From NCBI GenBank assembly GCA_964472565.1, contig CAYYNB010000106.1:1-21020 (forward strand): 21,020 nucleotides of DNA, given 5' to 3'. The notes below the pieces were generated by a model. That model worked only from the letters and a program-made list of their open reading frames with translations, made no database searches and had not been told where the DNA came from. The position numbers and the translations under genes are program-made. The DNA comes from DATAMF01 sp964472565 (GTDB taxonomy: Bacteria; Chloroflexota; Anaerolineae; Aggregatilineales; Aggregatilineaceae). Positions 1-7,790 of the stretch are shown piece after piece (within the stretch, counting starts at the first letter, position 1; every line of letters begins with the position of its first letter).

Positions 1-2
1 CG

Positions 3-602
3 CCCGCCCCGGACAGAGTGCCCAGTTGTGCCGAAGCGGGCGTATTGGGTGTGCTCCCCGGCACCATCGGCACACTTCAGGCCACCGAAGTCATTAAATT
101 GATACTCGGAATCGGGGAGCCGTTAATCGGACGGCTGCTCATTTATGATGCGCTGGATATGGCCTTTGACATCATCAGGCTGCCCAAACGTGCCGCCTGT
201 CCGGTTTGCGGCGAACACCCCACCATTACCCGGTTGATCGATTATGAGGAGTTTTGCGGTATGTCTAAAAATCAGCCATCCACCTATCTGGACCTGTCCC
301 CCCGCGAAATCAAAGCCCGCCTGGATGGGAATGATCCGCTGCTGTTGCTGGATGTCCGCGAACCGTATGAGCTGTCCATTAGCCGCATTGATCGCGCGAT
401 CCATATCCCCATGAGCGAGATGAGCCAGCGCTGGCAGGAAATCCCGCGTGATCAGCCGGTGGTGGTCTTTTGCCATTCAGGGGTGCGCAGCGTGAACCTG
501 ATTACGCAGTTGATCGAGGTGGGCTACACCAATTTAATCAATATGCAGGGTGGGATCAATGCCTGGGCGCGTGAGGTTGATCCCACCCTACCGCTGTATT
601 AA
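3..602 (+). CDS. moeZ: MoeB/ThiF-like adenylyltransferase fused to rhodanese (MoeZ type), 3' part
   Basis: The reading frame is open to the left edge, so the N-terminal nucleotide-binding part lies outside the window. The visible N-terminal part is the end of an E1-like (MoeB/ThiF/UBA4) domain. PSCAEAGVLGVLPG carries the cysteine equivalent to the MoeB active-loop cysteine, and CPVCGEHP is the second half of the family's zinc site. A linker leads to a complete rhodanese domain with LLLDVREPYE, the active-site loop CHSGVRS and GGINAWA near the end. In this family the E1 half adenylates the C-terminal glycine of a small sulfur carrier (MoaD/ThiS/CysO type) and the rhodanese cysteine delivers sulfur, for molybdopterin, thiamine or cysteine synthesis. 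Which carrier is served cannot be told from the window. The stop lies one base from the convergent stop of the next gene and I see no terminator between them. Confidence 0.9.
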   Translation, partial: PAPDRVPSCAEAGVLGVLPGTIGTLQATEVIKLILGIGEPLIGRLLIYDALDMAFDIIRLPKRAACPVCGEHPTITRLIDYEEFCGMSKNQPSTYLDLSPREIKARLDGNDPLLLLDVREPYELSISRIDRAIHIPMSEMSQRWQEIPRDQPVVVFCHSGVRSVNLITQLIEVGYTNLINMQGGINAWAREVDPTLPLY

Positions 603-603
603 C

Positions 604-2955
604 TTATACGATTGCCGTCCGGGCGTAGGCCTCAAGACTGGCTTCGGGTGGCAGCAAATCCACCCCCGCTTTGTTTAACCGCTGTTGGCGTGTTTTGGCC
701 CGGCTGAGCAGACGTTGGGCATCCACATTATCGACCAGCCGTTCGTCAGCCCCTTCTAAAAATTGCACCACACGATTCAACTGCGGCGTTTCGTCGATTA
801 ACAATTCGCCCAACGCCAGCAGCATGTACCCCTGCTTCTCGCGGTCTTCCATTTCAAAAGCCTGGGCCAGCGCCCGTTGGTAATAGGGCCGCGCTTCGTC
901 AGGGTGTCCGCTGGACTCTAAAGTAAGCGCGAGTTGGGCAAGCTGCGCAAAAAATTTCTGCTGATCGCCCGTCTGTTGCGCCAGTTCCAGCGAGCGCACA
1001 TGGTTCGTTTTCGCCTCATTCCATTGCAGCAGGCTGGCATACGAATCGCCCAGCTTGTCATACACGCCAACCAGATAATCGTTCCGCTGAAAACGCTCAA
1101 AAATTGCTACTGCTTGCGTCAAAACTTCAACTGCATCCTGGTACCGCTGCTGATCCAGGTAGAGCGTGCCCAATTTATCCAGTACCGTACCGATGTCAAA
1201 CCAGGCTTCGGTGGGGCGTAACGCGCGGATTGCTTCCTGATACGCCAGTTCTGCGCCCGCATCACGCCGCAGCATGGATTGCAGATCGCCCAACACCATC
1301 AACAAATGACCTTCGCGCTGTGGGTCGTTGGTCTGCTCGGCCAGTTTCATGCCCTTATCAACATAATTGAGGGCTTCCGTAACCTGGTCCTGCTCCAGGC
1401 TCAGTTGGGCTAGCGCTTCCAGGGCCGCCAATTCATCATCCACCTGGCCGTTAGCCTCATAACTTTCCAGCGCCTGTTGGTAATAAGTAATCGCTTCGGC
1501 ACGGTTGCCAAGTTTGGCGGCGGCCTGCCCCCGCTCATACAGCGGCTGTGCCTCCTCCATTTTTGCTTCGGGCAAACTCGGCGGCGCTGGCTGCTCAGCC
1601 TCATCCAGGGCCAGCGCAAAATCAGTGACCGGCGGCGCGGCCATTGTATCCTGCTCTTGCACATCAAGTTCTGGAGCCACGATTTCCGGCAATGGTTCGA
1701 CTTCTGCTTCCACCGGAACAGGCATCGCCAGTACGCCATTTGCGGCGGCTTCTGGATGTTCAACCAGATAGTTCAGCCATTCCAGTTCGGCCTGCAAGCC
1801 AAAAGCCGGGACAAACCCATCGCCGCTGGTGGGTGTCAGCAGTTGGGTCAGAGTGGTCAGTTGATCCAGTTGGTTATGTTGGGCCGCATATAGTCCCGCA
1901 GCAAGTATCGAGTGCATTTCTGCCGCCATCCGCTGGCGGTGTTCGGCGCTGTTTTCGGCAAAATGCCGCCGGACATAGGTCACAATTCCTTTGAGGTGGC
2001 GATTCTGCATCGCTTCCAGTTGGTTTTTGCTGCGCAGGATATTCTGCGCGAACGCCTGGACCAATTCATGAACGCTGAAATACGGCTGGTCATAAACCAC
2101 GCGCTCCGTCGCGAAGCCGCGCGTGACTAACTGCCGCATCGCCGCCCGAATCGCTTGCGCCGGTGCGCCGCCCACATCCGACAGCAGTTCCTCGCTGGCC
2201 CCGCCGCCTAATCCAGCCCCCAGCAGCAGCACCATACCTTGCAGCGTTGAGGGCAGCAGCCGGTAAGCGCCCATCAGTACACCCATAGCCGGGTTTGATT
2301 CGCCTGCCAGAATCTTGCTGAGAAAATCGGTAGGGGAAACTTTCGCTGCCACCAACTGCCGCGCCGCCACTACAATCGAGAAGGGGTGGCCGAGCAGTAT
2401 TTCACGCAGCGGCTGTATATCCTCCGCTTCGCCCGCTTCCCCCGCCTGGTGTACCAGCATGGCCAGGGCATCATCATCGGGCAGCGCACTCAGTTCAACG
2501 GGCGTCCAGGGGCCAGGGACAAAACCCGTGTGGATCAACAGCAGCGGAATGCCCACCGTCTGACGCGCAAATTCACGCGCCGCGTCCTCATTCAGTTCGC
2601 CGTCCAAAACCACGAGCGGTCGCTGGTCCTGTAGCTTGACAATCGCATCGGCGGGACGGGTCAGGCCGTAAGCGTGAGCAACGCGCTGAAGAATGCCGCT
2701 CGTCGTATCACGTAAGAGATCAAACCATAACACACCGCCGGGGAGTTCAGCATAACTGGTCGCTAGCGCGGCTGCGGCTGCTGTTTTTCCAATCCCCATC
2801 GGACCATACAGCAGGACGGCGGTGCCCGCTTTTAGCATCTGGTGAATGGAGGTAAACGCCGCATCGCGGCCAAACAGCCGGTCGGGTGGGCGAACAGGAA
2901 GATCGCGGCTTGCGTGTACCGGCGCGCCGTAGGACAAAACAGGTTGTTGCGCCAT
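604..2955 (-). CDS. STAND-like P-loop ATPase with C-terminal TPR repeats
   Basis: The protein is about 783 residues. FGRDAAF followed by the Walker A motif GPMGIGKT (51-58) and a weak Walker B, LVVLDGE (114-120), define an AAA/NB-ARC-like NTPase domain. A winged-helix-like region follows at about 225-305. Next come a helical stretch and a Pro/Glu/Ala-rich linker (about 410-465). At least six TPR-like helix pairs, such as EAITYYQQALESYE and DAVEVLTQAVAIFERF, span about 466-745. This layout is that of bacterial STAND signal proteins, where the repeats sense a ligand or partner and the NTPase acts as a switch. There is no recognisable effector domain at either end, so the output is unknown. ATG at 2955 is taken as the start. 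An in-frame TTG sits directly before it, and no strong ribosome site is visible for either. The gene appears to stand alone with its own promoter. Confidence 0.8.
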   Translation of the reverse strand: MAQQPVLSYGAPVHASRDLPVRPPDRLFGRDAAFTSIHQMLKAGTAVLLYGPMGIGKTAAAAALATSYAELPGGVLWFDLLRDTTSGILQRVAHAYGLTRPADAIVKLQDQRPLVVLDGELNEDAAREFARQTVGIPLLLIHTGFVPGPWTPVELSALPDDDALAMLVHQAGEAGEAEDIQPLREILLGHPFSIVVAARQLVAAKVSPTDFLSKILAGESNPAMGVLMGAYRLLPSTLQGMVLLLGAGLGGGASEELLSDVGGAPAQAIRAAMRQLVTRGFATERVVYDQPYFSVHELVQAFAQNILRSKNQLEAMQNRHLKGIVTYVRRHFAENSAEHRQRMAAEMHSILAAGLYAAQHNQLDQLTTLTQLLTPTSGDGFVPAFGLQAELEWLNYLVEHPEAAANGVLAMPVPVEAEVEPLPEIVAPELDVQEQDTMAAPPVTDFALALDEAEQPAPPSLPEAKMEEAQPLYERGQAAAKLGNRAEAITYYQQALESYEANGQVDDELAALEALAQLSLEQDQVTEALNYVDKGMKLAEQTNDPQREGHLLMVLGDLQSMLRRDAGAELAYQEAIRALRPTEAWFDIGTVLDKLGTLYLDQQRYQDAVEVLTQAVAIFERFQRNDYLVGVYDKLGDSYASLLQWNEAKTNHVRSLELAQQTGDQQKFFAQLAQLALTLESSGHPDEARPYYQRALAQAFEMEDREKQGYMLLALGELLIDETPQLNRVVQFLEGADERLVDNVDAQRLLSRAKTRQQRLNKAGVDLLPPEASLEAYARTAIV

Positions 2956-2999
2956 CAAACACCATCCAAAATAGGGTTGGCAGAAGATTAATTAAATGC

Positions 3000-3005
3000 A
3001 GTATA
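3000..3005 (-). promoter_or_regulatory. Extended -10 promoter for the STAND/TPR ATPase gene
   Basis: On the minus strand this reads TGC-TATACT, an extended -10 (TGn plus a near-consensus hexamer), about 45 bases upstream of the ATG at 2955. No good -35 lies at the usual distance, which is normal for extended -10 promoters. The predicted leader is about 38 bases. This is read from sequence only. Confidence 0.45.
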
Positions 3006-3034
3006 GCAGAACCATAATTCTTCGACTAGCAAAC

Positions 3035-3068
3035 AAAATGCCCGAATTCTTTTCATCCGGGCATTTTT
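3035..3068. terminator. Intrinsic terminator downstream of the Trm112-like gene, possibly bidirectional
   Basis: There is a perfect 10-bp stem (3035-3044 with 3058-3067, AAAATGCCCG/CGGGCATTTT) and a 13-base loop. It begins five bases after the stop of the minus-strand Trm112-like gene. The minus strand continues with TTTTGTTT and the plus strand with a short T run, so it could work in both directions. It separates the small gene from the ATPase gene. Confidence 0.8.
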
Positions 3069-3072
3069 AGCC

Positions 3073-3330
3073 TTAATCGTCGTTCGGGGGCGGGACCGGA
3101 AGGTCCTCAACCGGGGTGTCCTTGTACTTTTTTCCTACGTCGATCAGCATGACTGGAATGCCATCCCGAATCGGATATTTGTAGCCGGAGTCCTTAGAAA
3201 CCAGCCAACAATCATGAACCAGTTCTAACCGGCCCGGATCATCCCCTTTATCGGTGTAGTGAACTGCTTCTGGACACCGCAAAATTTCCAGCAGTTCAGG
3301 ACTGATGGAGGTGTCTTTTTTTTCCGCCAT
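3073..3330 (-). CDS. Trm112-like (UPF0434) small protein
   Basis: The protein is 85 residues. LLEILRCPEAV near the N-terminus and SGYKYPIRDGIPVMLIDVG (48-66) are the signature of the Trm112/UPF0434 family, small proteins that in eukaryotes and archaea activate methyltransferases and are of unclear role in bacteria. The usual zinc ligands are incomplete: the family CPxC is CPEA here, leaving Cys19 and Cys41, so zinc binding is doubtful. The frame stays open another 30 codons upstream. ATG at 3330 is chosen because GAGG lies about 8 bases before it and the -10/-35 promoter falls inside the longer reading. Eight consecutive A bases occur in codons 3-5 of the gene. The C-terminal tail is acidic and proline-rich. 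Confidence 0.85.
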   Translation of the reverse strand: MAEKKDTSISPELLEILRCPEAVHYTDKGDDPGRLELVHDCWLVSKDSGYKYPIRDGIPVMLIDVGKKYKDTPVEDLPVPPPNDD

Positions 3331-3372
3331 GCGCCTATCCTCACTTAATAAGACCCGTATCTTTTGCCGCGA

Positions 3373-3401
3373 AGTATAGCCAGCCCCCTCCGCCCCGTCA
3401 A
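3373..3401 (-). promoter_or_regulatory. Sigma-70 type promoter of the Trm112-like gene
   Basis: On the minus strand TTGACG (3396-3401) and TATACT (3373-3378) are separated by 17 bases, with a GC-rich spacer. The start would be near 3366, giving a leader of about 36 bases before the ATG at 3330. It is one of the two best promoter matches in the window. Confidence 0.7.
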
Positions 3402-3417
3402 GCGGCTGGCAGTTCAC

Positions 3418-3456
3418 CATCGAAGTTAGTCATCGAAGTTAGTCATTCAAGTTAGT
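3418..3456 (+). repeat. Three tandem copies of a 13-bp repeat
   Basis: CATCGAAGTTAGT occurs twice without change (3418-3430, 3431-3443), followed by a third copy with two changes (CATTCAAGTTAGT, 3444-3456). The array lies between the Trm112-like gene's -35 box and a candidate promoter for the hydrolase. It could be a direct-repeat operator or simple slippage. Confidence 0.8.
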
Positions 3457-3467
3457 CGGTCACGACC

Positions 3468-3496
3468 ATGACAAATCAGAACGGTTGTGCTATCCT
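3468..3496 (+). promoter_or_regulatory. Candidate promoter for the hydrolase gene pair
   Basis: ATGACA (3468-3473) and TATCCT (3491-3496) lie 17 bases apart, just after the 13-bp repeats. Transcription from here would give a leader of about 235 bases containing all three G tracts. It is a moderate match, and no better candidate was seen closer to the gene. Confidence 0.35.
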
Positions 3497-3540
3497 GTAT
3501 CTACGACTCGCCGCACCTTCACAATCCAGTACAATACCAA

Positions 3541-3733
3541 GGGGGGGGTAGAAAATCGACCAGATTTTACAAAACCCCCACTTTGTAAAACTTTTTAGGT
3601 TCAAAACGCTGCAAGCGGGGGGGGGGATCATTCCGAAGATCAACAATTTTTCCCGTCTCGCGTCGTGAAACCGGGGTTCGCGTCGTCAGTTTTAGCCCCT
3701 TTTCCCCTCAAAGCGTCGCCAAAGGGGGGGGGG
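3541..3733 (+). repeat. Three long poly-G tracts in one intergenic region
   Basis: There are uninterrupted runs of 8 G (3541-3548), 10 G (3617-3626) and 10 G (3724-3733) within 200 bases. The last run touches the hydrolase ribosome binding site (AGG at 3734-3736). The C/T tracts at 3696-3707 (CCCC TTTT CCCC) can pair with AAAGGGG at 3721-3727. No reading frame with coding character occupies the interval. I did not see comparable runs elsewhere in the window. Confidence 0.85.
3565..3590. other. AT-rich 9-bp inverted repeat with a C-rich loop
   Basis: TTTTACAAA (3565-3573) is the exact reverse complement of TTTGTAAAA (3582-3590), with an 8-base loop containing five C. It is followed by CTTTTT. 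The stem has a single G-C pair, so it is a poor terminator. It lies between the first two G tracts and its C loop could pair with either. It may equally be a protein-binding site. Confidence 0.5.
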
Positions 3734-3740
3734 AGGTATG

Positions 3741-4511
3741 ATGCCCAAACGAACTGGTAATCCCATGTATTATACGGCCAAAAAAAGCGATGAATCGACG
3801 GTTCCGCCGCTCGTGCTCGTTCATGGCGCAGGTGGATCACATCTCGATTGGTCGCCGGAACTCCGCCGCCTGTCCGGTGTGCGCGTCATCGCCGTCGATT
3901 TGTCCGGTCATGGCCGTTCGGCTGGCTCAGGTTACGATGACACGTTGGCCTATGCCCATGACGTGGCCGCGCTGCTCACCGGCCTGGAAATTTCCCGCGC
4001 CGTCATTGCCGGGCACAGTATGGGTGGTGCCGTCGCCCAACAACTGGGGCTGAATTTCTCCGCCCAGGTTGCCGGGTTGATTCTGGTCGGCACCGGAAGC
4101 AAACTCCCGGTTGATCCCACGCTCCCGGATCGGATTATCAGCCAGACGGAACAGGCTGTGGATTGGATTGTGGACTGGTCCTGGGGCGTCCATGCTCCGG
4201 CGGCGATGAAAGCGCGCAGTCGTGAAAATTTACTGAAAACTGCGCCTGAAGTCATGCGCAACGATTATTTAGCATGCATGGCTTTCGACTTTCGTGATAA
4301 ACTCGAACAAATCACCGCGCCCACATTGGTGCTGGCGGCGGTTGATGATCAGATGGTCAAATTGAAGTTTGGGATCACATTAGCCGAACGTATTCCTAAT
4401 GCCAAACTCGTTCAAGTCGAAGGTGCGGGACACATGTTCCCGCTCGAACAAGCCGGTATGGTCGCGCAAGCCATAGAGACGTGGTTGAAAGAGCAGCAAT
4501 GGACAGGTTGA
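3741..4511 (+). CDS. Alpha/beta-fold hydrolase
   Basis: This is a compact alpha/beta hydrolase of about 256 residues. Numbering from the ATG at 3738, LVLVHGAGGSHLDW holds the oxyanion-hole HGxGG, the nucleophile elbow GHSMGG places Ser94, Asp203 or Asp204 lies in LAAVDDQMV, and His232 lies in GAGHMFPLE, so the catalytic triad is complete. A cap region spans about 125-180. There is no signal peptide, so it is probably cytosolic. The substrate is unknown: the family includes esterases, epoxide and haloalkane hydrolases and C-C hydrolases. The start is uncertain. ATG 3738 is too close to the G-rich ribosome site, ATG 3741 is better spaced, and ATG 3765 would give the length most typical of the family. 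It overlaps the next gene, so the two are probably translated together. Confidence 0.88.
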   Translation: MPKRTGNPMYYTAKKSDESTVPPLVLVHGAGGSHLDWSPELRRLSGVRVIAVDLSGHGRSAGSGYDDTLAYAHDVAALLTGLEISRAVIAGHSMGGAVAQQLGLNFSAQVAGLILVGTGSKLPVDPTLPDRIISQTEQAVDWIVDWSWGVHAPAAMKARSRENLLKTAPEVMRNDYLACMAFDFRDKLEQITAPTLVLAAVDDQMVKLKFGITLAERIPNAKLVQVEGAGHMFPLEQAGMVAQAIETWLKEQQWTG

Positions 4512-5002
4512 TGGGGCGTCTTTCGCGTTTGGCCTTTCGTTTCGGTCGTAAGACCGTTCTGGATAAAGCGCTGAATATAGGCAGCAAAATGGCTGTCGAT
4601 TCGGCGCTTGGTTCTGCCGCTGCCAGCTTACCCTTGTCGGCGCAGCGCACCCATCTTCAGGTTTTTAACGTCAAGCCGCCCTTAACCGTTTATATTCGTG
4701 GGAGTCACTGCCGCGTGACGATCCGGCGCGATACGGCCCCCAAAGTCATTTTGGAAGCCAATATGCAGCGCGCTTTTGGCCTGGAACTTGCTGCCGAACA
4801 GGATGATGCGGGTGTGTATATTGTCGCCCGCCGCAAACCAATTCGGGGCCAGCTTTCAAATATCGATTTCACCGTAACTGTGCCCATCGAAAGTCATCTG
4901 GTTTTTAACCTGACACCCGGCGACATCATTTTTGAGGCAGTAGACGGTTTGATCGAACTGCCCGCCAAACAGATTTTTGAATCAGACCATTCACCTGACT
5001 GA
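4499..5002 (+). CDS. DUF4097-like putative beta-helical protein (hypothetical)
   Basis: The protein is about 167 residues. A basic amphipathic N-terminal stretch (MDRLMGRLSRLAFRFGRK) is followed, from about residue 50, by alternating short beta-strand segments such as LTVYIRGSHCRVTIRRD, GVYIVARRKP and DFTVTVPIESHLVFNLTPGD. These resemble DUF4097/'putative adhesin' proteins, which stack short strands with glycine turns. I recognise no catalytic motif. Possible starts are GTG 4481, ATG 4499 and ATG 4511. The last overlaps the hydrolase stop as TGATG, which favours coupled translation. The tight coupling suggests a function shared with the hydrolase, but the sequence does not show what it is. 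Confidence 0.65.
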   Translation: MDRLMGRLSRLAFRFGRKTVLDKALNIGSKMAVDSALGSAAASLPLSAQRTHLQVFNVKPPLTVYIRGSHCRVTIRRDTAPKVILEANMQRAFGLELAAEQDDAGVYIVARRKPIRGQLSNIDFTVTVPIESHLVFNLTPGDIIFEAVDGLIELPAKQIFESDHSPD

Positions 5003-5081
5003 TGGCTGCAAGTTTGTTGTCCAGGAATCAAAGTTGGAGCAACTGGTGGTTTACGATAGCGTATATTCTTGCAAGTGAGGC

Positions 5082-5110
5082 TTGCCAGTCCATCAATAGA
5101 GTGGTACCCT
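5082..5110 (+). promoter_or_regulatory. Candidate topA promoter
   Basis: TTGCCA (5082-5087) and TACCCT (5105-5110) are spaced by 17 bases, in the 172-base gap before topA. Transcription would start near 5117, about 58 bases before the GTG. This is a moderate match. The rest of the gap shows only the palindrome CTTGCAAG at 5068-5075. Confidence 0.35.
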
Positions 5111-5174
5111 TCGCACGATTTTCGCCCAGTCAATACGTAAAGAACAGTGGTACAGAACAGCACAGGTGGTATTT

Positions 5175-7739
5175 GTGAGTAAACTGGTTATTGTCGAATC
5201 CCCAACCAAAGCCCGCACGATCAAAGGCTATCTGCCGAAGGAATATCAGGTCGAGGCCAGCATGGGCCACGTCCGCGATCTGCCAGCTTCGGCAACCGAG
5301 ATTCCTGCCAAGTTAAAAGCAGAAGAATGGGCGCGTCTCGGCGTCAATATTGAAGCGGGATTCGAGCCGCTTTATGTGGTGCCCAAAGATAAAAAGAAGG
5401 TTGTCAAGGAACTGATCGCCGCGCTCAAGGACAAAGATGAACTAATCCTGGCGACTGACGAGGACCGCGAAGGCGAAAGTATCGCCTGGCATCTGACTCA
5501 GGTTTTAAAACCACATATTCCGGTCAAACGTATGGTTTTTCACGAGATCACGCGTGAAGCGATTCAGGAAGCGCTCGGCCAGTGTCGCACCATTGATGAT
5601 AATCTGGTTGAAGCGCAGGAAACCCGCCGTGTTTTAGATCGGCTGGTGGGTTATACCGTCTCGCCGCTGCTGTGGAAGAAAATCGCGCCTGGGCTGTCCG
5701 CTGGACGGGTTCAGTCGGCTGCTGTGCGCTTGCTGGTCCAGCGCGAAGAAGATCGGCGTAAATTTAAGAGCGGTTCCTATTGGGATCTCAAGGCGACCCT
5801 CGCCGCCCACAAGGAATTGTTTACTGCCCAGTTGACCTCATTGGGTGGTGTTCGGTTGGCAACCGGCAAAGACTTTAATCCCGAAACCGGGCAAATTTCT
5901 AAAAATAAGCGCGTCGTTCTGCTCGACGAAAAACAGGCGAAAGAACTCGCCGCCCGACTGATCAAAGGCGAATGGCGCGTCACGGATGTCAGCGAACGCG
6001 AACAGACTCGGACTCCTGCGCCGCCATTTACCACTTCCACCTTGCAGCAGGAAGCCAACCGCAAACTTGGGATGTCGGCGCGCGATACAATGCGCGTGGC
6101 CCAACGTCTCTACGAGCAGGGTTATATCACCTACATGCGTACTGACTCGGTTCATTTGTCGCAGCAGGCCCTGACGACGATCCGGCAGCGCGTAAAGGAT
6201 AAATACGGCGCGGAATATCTCAGCAAAACACCGCGCCAATACCGGACCAAGAGCAAAGGCGCACAGGAAGCCCACGAAGCGATTCGTCCGGCAGGTCAGC
6301 AAATGCCCACCGCGGACGAATTGGGTTTGACCGGGCAGGAATATGCACTGTACGACCTGATCTGGAAGCGCGCGATTGCCACTCAAATGGCCGATGCTCG
6401 CCTGCTTTTGAGCACGGTAACAATGATGGTTGAGAATGCCGAGTTTAAAGCATCCGGCAAGCGCATTTTATTCCCCGGCTTTTTCCGCGCCTATGTCGAA
6501 GGCGACGATGATCCAACCGCGGCGATGGATAACCAGGAAATGCTGCTCCCAGCACTGAAAGTCGATCAGGTGGTGGACTGCCGCGAACTGGAACCTGTCA
6601 AGCACGATACCTATCCGCCCGCGCGGTATACCGACGCGACCCTGGTTAAAGCGCTTGAAAGTGAAGGTATTGGCCGCCCCAGCACCTACGCGACCATTAT
6701 CAGCACGATCCAGGATCGCGGTTATGTGGTCAAGCAGACCAACCAACTGGTTCCCACCTTTACCGCTTTTGCGGTCAACCATCTGCTGGAAAAGCATTTT
6801 CCCGAACTGGTGGATATGGAATTCACCGCCCAAATGGAACAGGTATTGGATGATATTGCCGATGGCAACGTTGAGGGCCAGCCATACCTGAAAACCTTCT
6901 ACCTGGGCGAACAGGGTTTGGATCGTCAGGTTCGATCCAAAGAACAGGAAATCGATCCCCGCGAAATCCATGCCTTAAAACTGGATGAAGTCGGCGCGCG
7001 GGTGCGCATTGGTCGCTATGGTCCCTATCTGGAAAAAGAAAATAATGGCGAACCGATCCGCGTCTCGCTGCCCGATACCCTATCACCCGCCGATTTAGGG
7101 CCTGATGAAGCCGAACGTCTGCTGCGCCAGAAGGGTGAAGGGCCAACACCATTAGGTTATGATCCCGGAACGGGTGAACCTATTTATGTCTTAACCGGAC
7201 GTTATGGTCCGTATGTCCAGCTCGGCTCGAACGGCGAAAACGGAAATGGCAACGGCGATACCAAGCCGCGCCGCGCCTCCTTATTGAAGGGTATGAAACC
7301 GGATGATCTGACCCTGGAACAGGCGCTTGCCCTGCTGCAACTGCCTCGTCACCTGGGCCAGCATCCTGATACGGGTGAAGCCATCGAAGCCGGTGTTGGC
7401 CGGTTTGGTCCTTTCATCCGGCACAACGGCGAATATCGCTCGCTGCCCAAAGGCGATGACGTATTAACCGTCAATTTGAAGCGTGCCCTGGAAATTCTGG
7501 CCCAGGAAAAAGGCCGCCGCAAAACCGAAATGATCCGTGAGCTTGGCGCGCATCCAACGGATGGCGAGATGGTCGGTGTTTATGCCGGACGTTACGGCCC
7601 CTTTGTGAAACATGGCAAAACGAACGCGGCTTTACCCAAAGGTCTTGAGGTTAACGACCTCACCTTAGAGCACGCTGTCAAGCTGTTGTTGGAGAAAAAA
7701 GACAAGCCCAAACGCGCCACCAAACGAAAAGAAGCATAA
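5175..7739 (+). CDS. topA: DNA topoisomerase I (type IA)
   Basis: The protein is about 854 residues and relaxes negatively supercoiled DNA through a 5'-phosphotyrosine intermediate. The N-terminus SKLVIVESPTKA opens the TOPRIM domain, with the metal-binding acidic triad in DEDREGE (Asp95, Asp97, Glu99). The catalytic tyrosine is Tyr320 in GYITYMRTDS. After the gate domains, the C-terminus has four copies of a G-R-(Y/F)-G-P-(Y/F) repeat at about residues 612, 675, 742 and 804 (topoisomerase C-terminal repeats). There are no CxxC zinc fingers of the E. coli kind. The start is GTG 5175: AGGTGG lies five bases before it and the protein then begins exactly at the conserved SKLVIVES. An upstream in-frame GTG at 5166 overlaps that ribosome site. 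The C-terminal tail is lysine-rich. Confidence 0.97.
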   Translation: MSKLVIVESPTKARTIKGYLPKEYQVEASMGHVRDLPASATEIPAKLKAEEWARLGVNIEAGFEPLYVVPKDKKKVVKELIAALKDKDELILATDEDREGESIAWHLTQVLKPHIPVKRMVFHEITREAIQEALGQCRTIDDNLVEAQETRRVLDRLVGYTVSPLLWKKIAPGLSAGRVQSAAVRLLVQREEDRRKFKSGSYWDLKATLAAHKELFTAQLTSLGGVRLATGKDFNPETGQISKNKRVVLLDEKQAKELAARLIKGEWRVTDVSEREQTRTPAPPFTTSTLQQEANRKLGMSARDTMRVAQRLYEQGYITYMRTDSVHLSQQALTTIRQRVKDKYGAEYLSKTPRQYRTKSKGAQEAHEAIRPAGQQMPTADELGLTGQEYALYDLIWKRAIATQMADARLLLSTVTMMVENAEFKASGKRILFPGFFRAYVEGDDDPTAAMDNQEMLLPALKVDQVVDCRELEPVKHDTYPPARYTDATLVKALESEGIGRPSTYATIISTIQDRGYVVKQTNQLVPTFTAFAVNHLLEKHFPELVDMEFTAQMEQVLDDIADGNVEGQPYLKTFYLGEQGLDRQVRSKEQEIDPREIHALKLDEVGARVRIGRYGPYLEKENNGEPIRVSLPDTLSPADLGPDEAERLLRQKGEGPTPLGYDPGTGEPIYVLTGRYGPYVQLGSNGENGNGNGDTKPRRASLLKGMKPDDLTLEQALALLQLPRHLGQHPDTGEAIEAGVGRFGPFIRHNGEYRSLPKGDDVLTVNLKRALEILAQEKGRRKTEMIRELGAHPTDGEMVGVYAGRYGPFVKHGKTNAALPKGLEVNDLTLEHAVKLLLEKKDKPKRATKRKEA

Positions 7740-7744
7740 AGATG

Positions 7745-7772
7745 AGAGCGGGTGCGAATGCCCGCTCTTTTT
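7745..7772 (+). terminator. Intrinsic terminator of topA
   Basis: An 8-bp GC-rich stem (AGAGCGGG, 7745-7752, with CCCGCTCT, 7761-7768), an 8-base loop and a T run (7768-7772) start five bases after the topA stop. Confidence 0.9.
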
Positions 7773-7790
7773 ATTTCCTCCGCTGTTCTA

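Noticed and set aside
5838..6386. A minus-strand open frame of 182 codons inside topA
   Set aside because: It is fully covered by conserved topoisomerase sequence and has no independent evidence.
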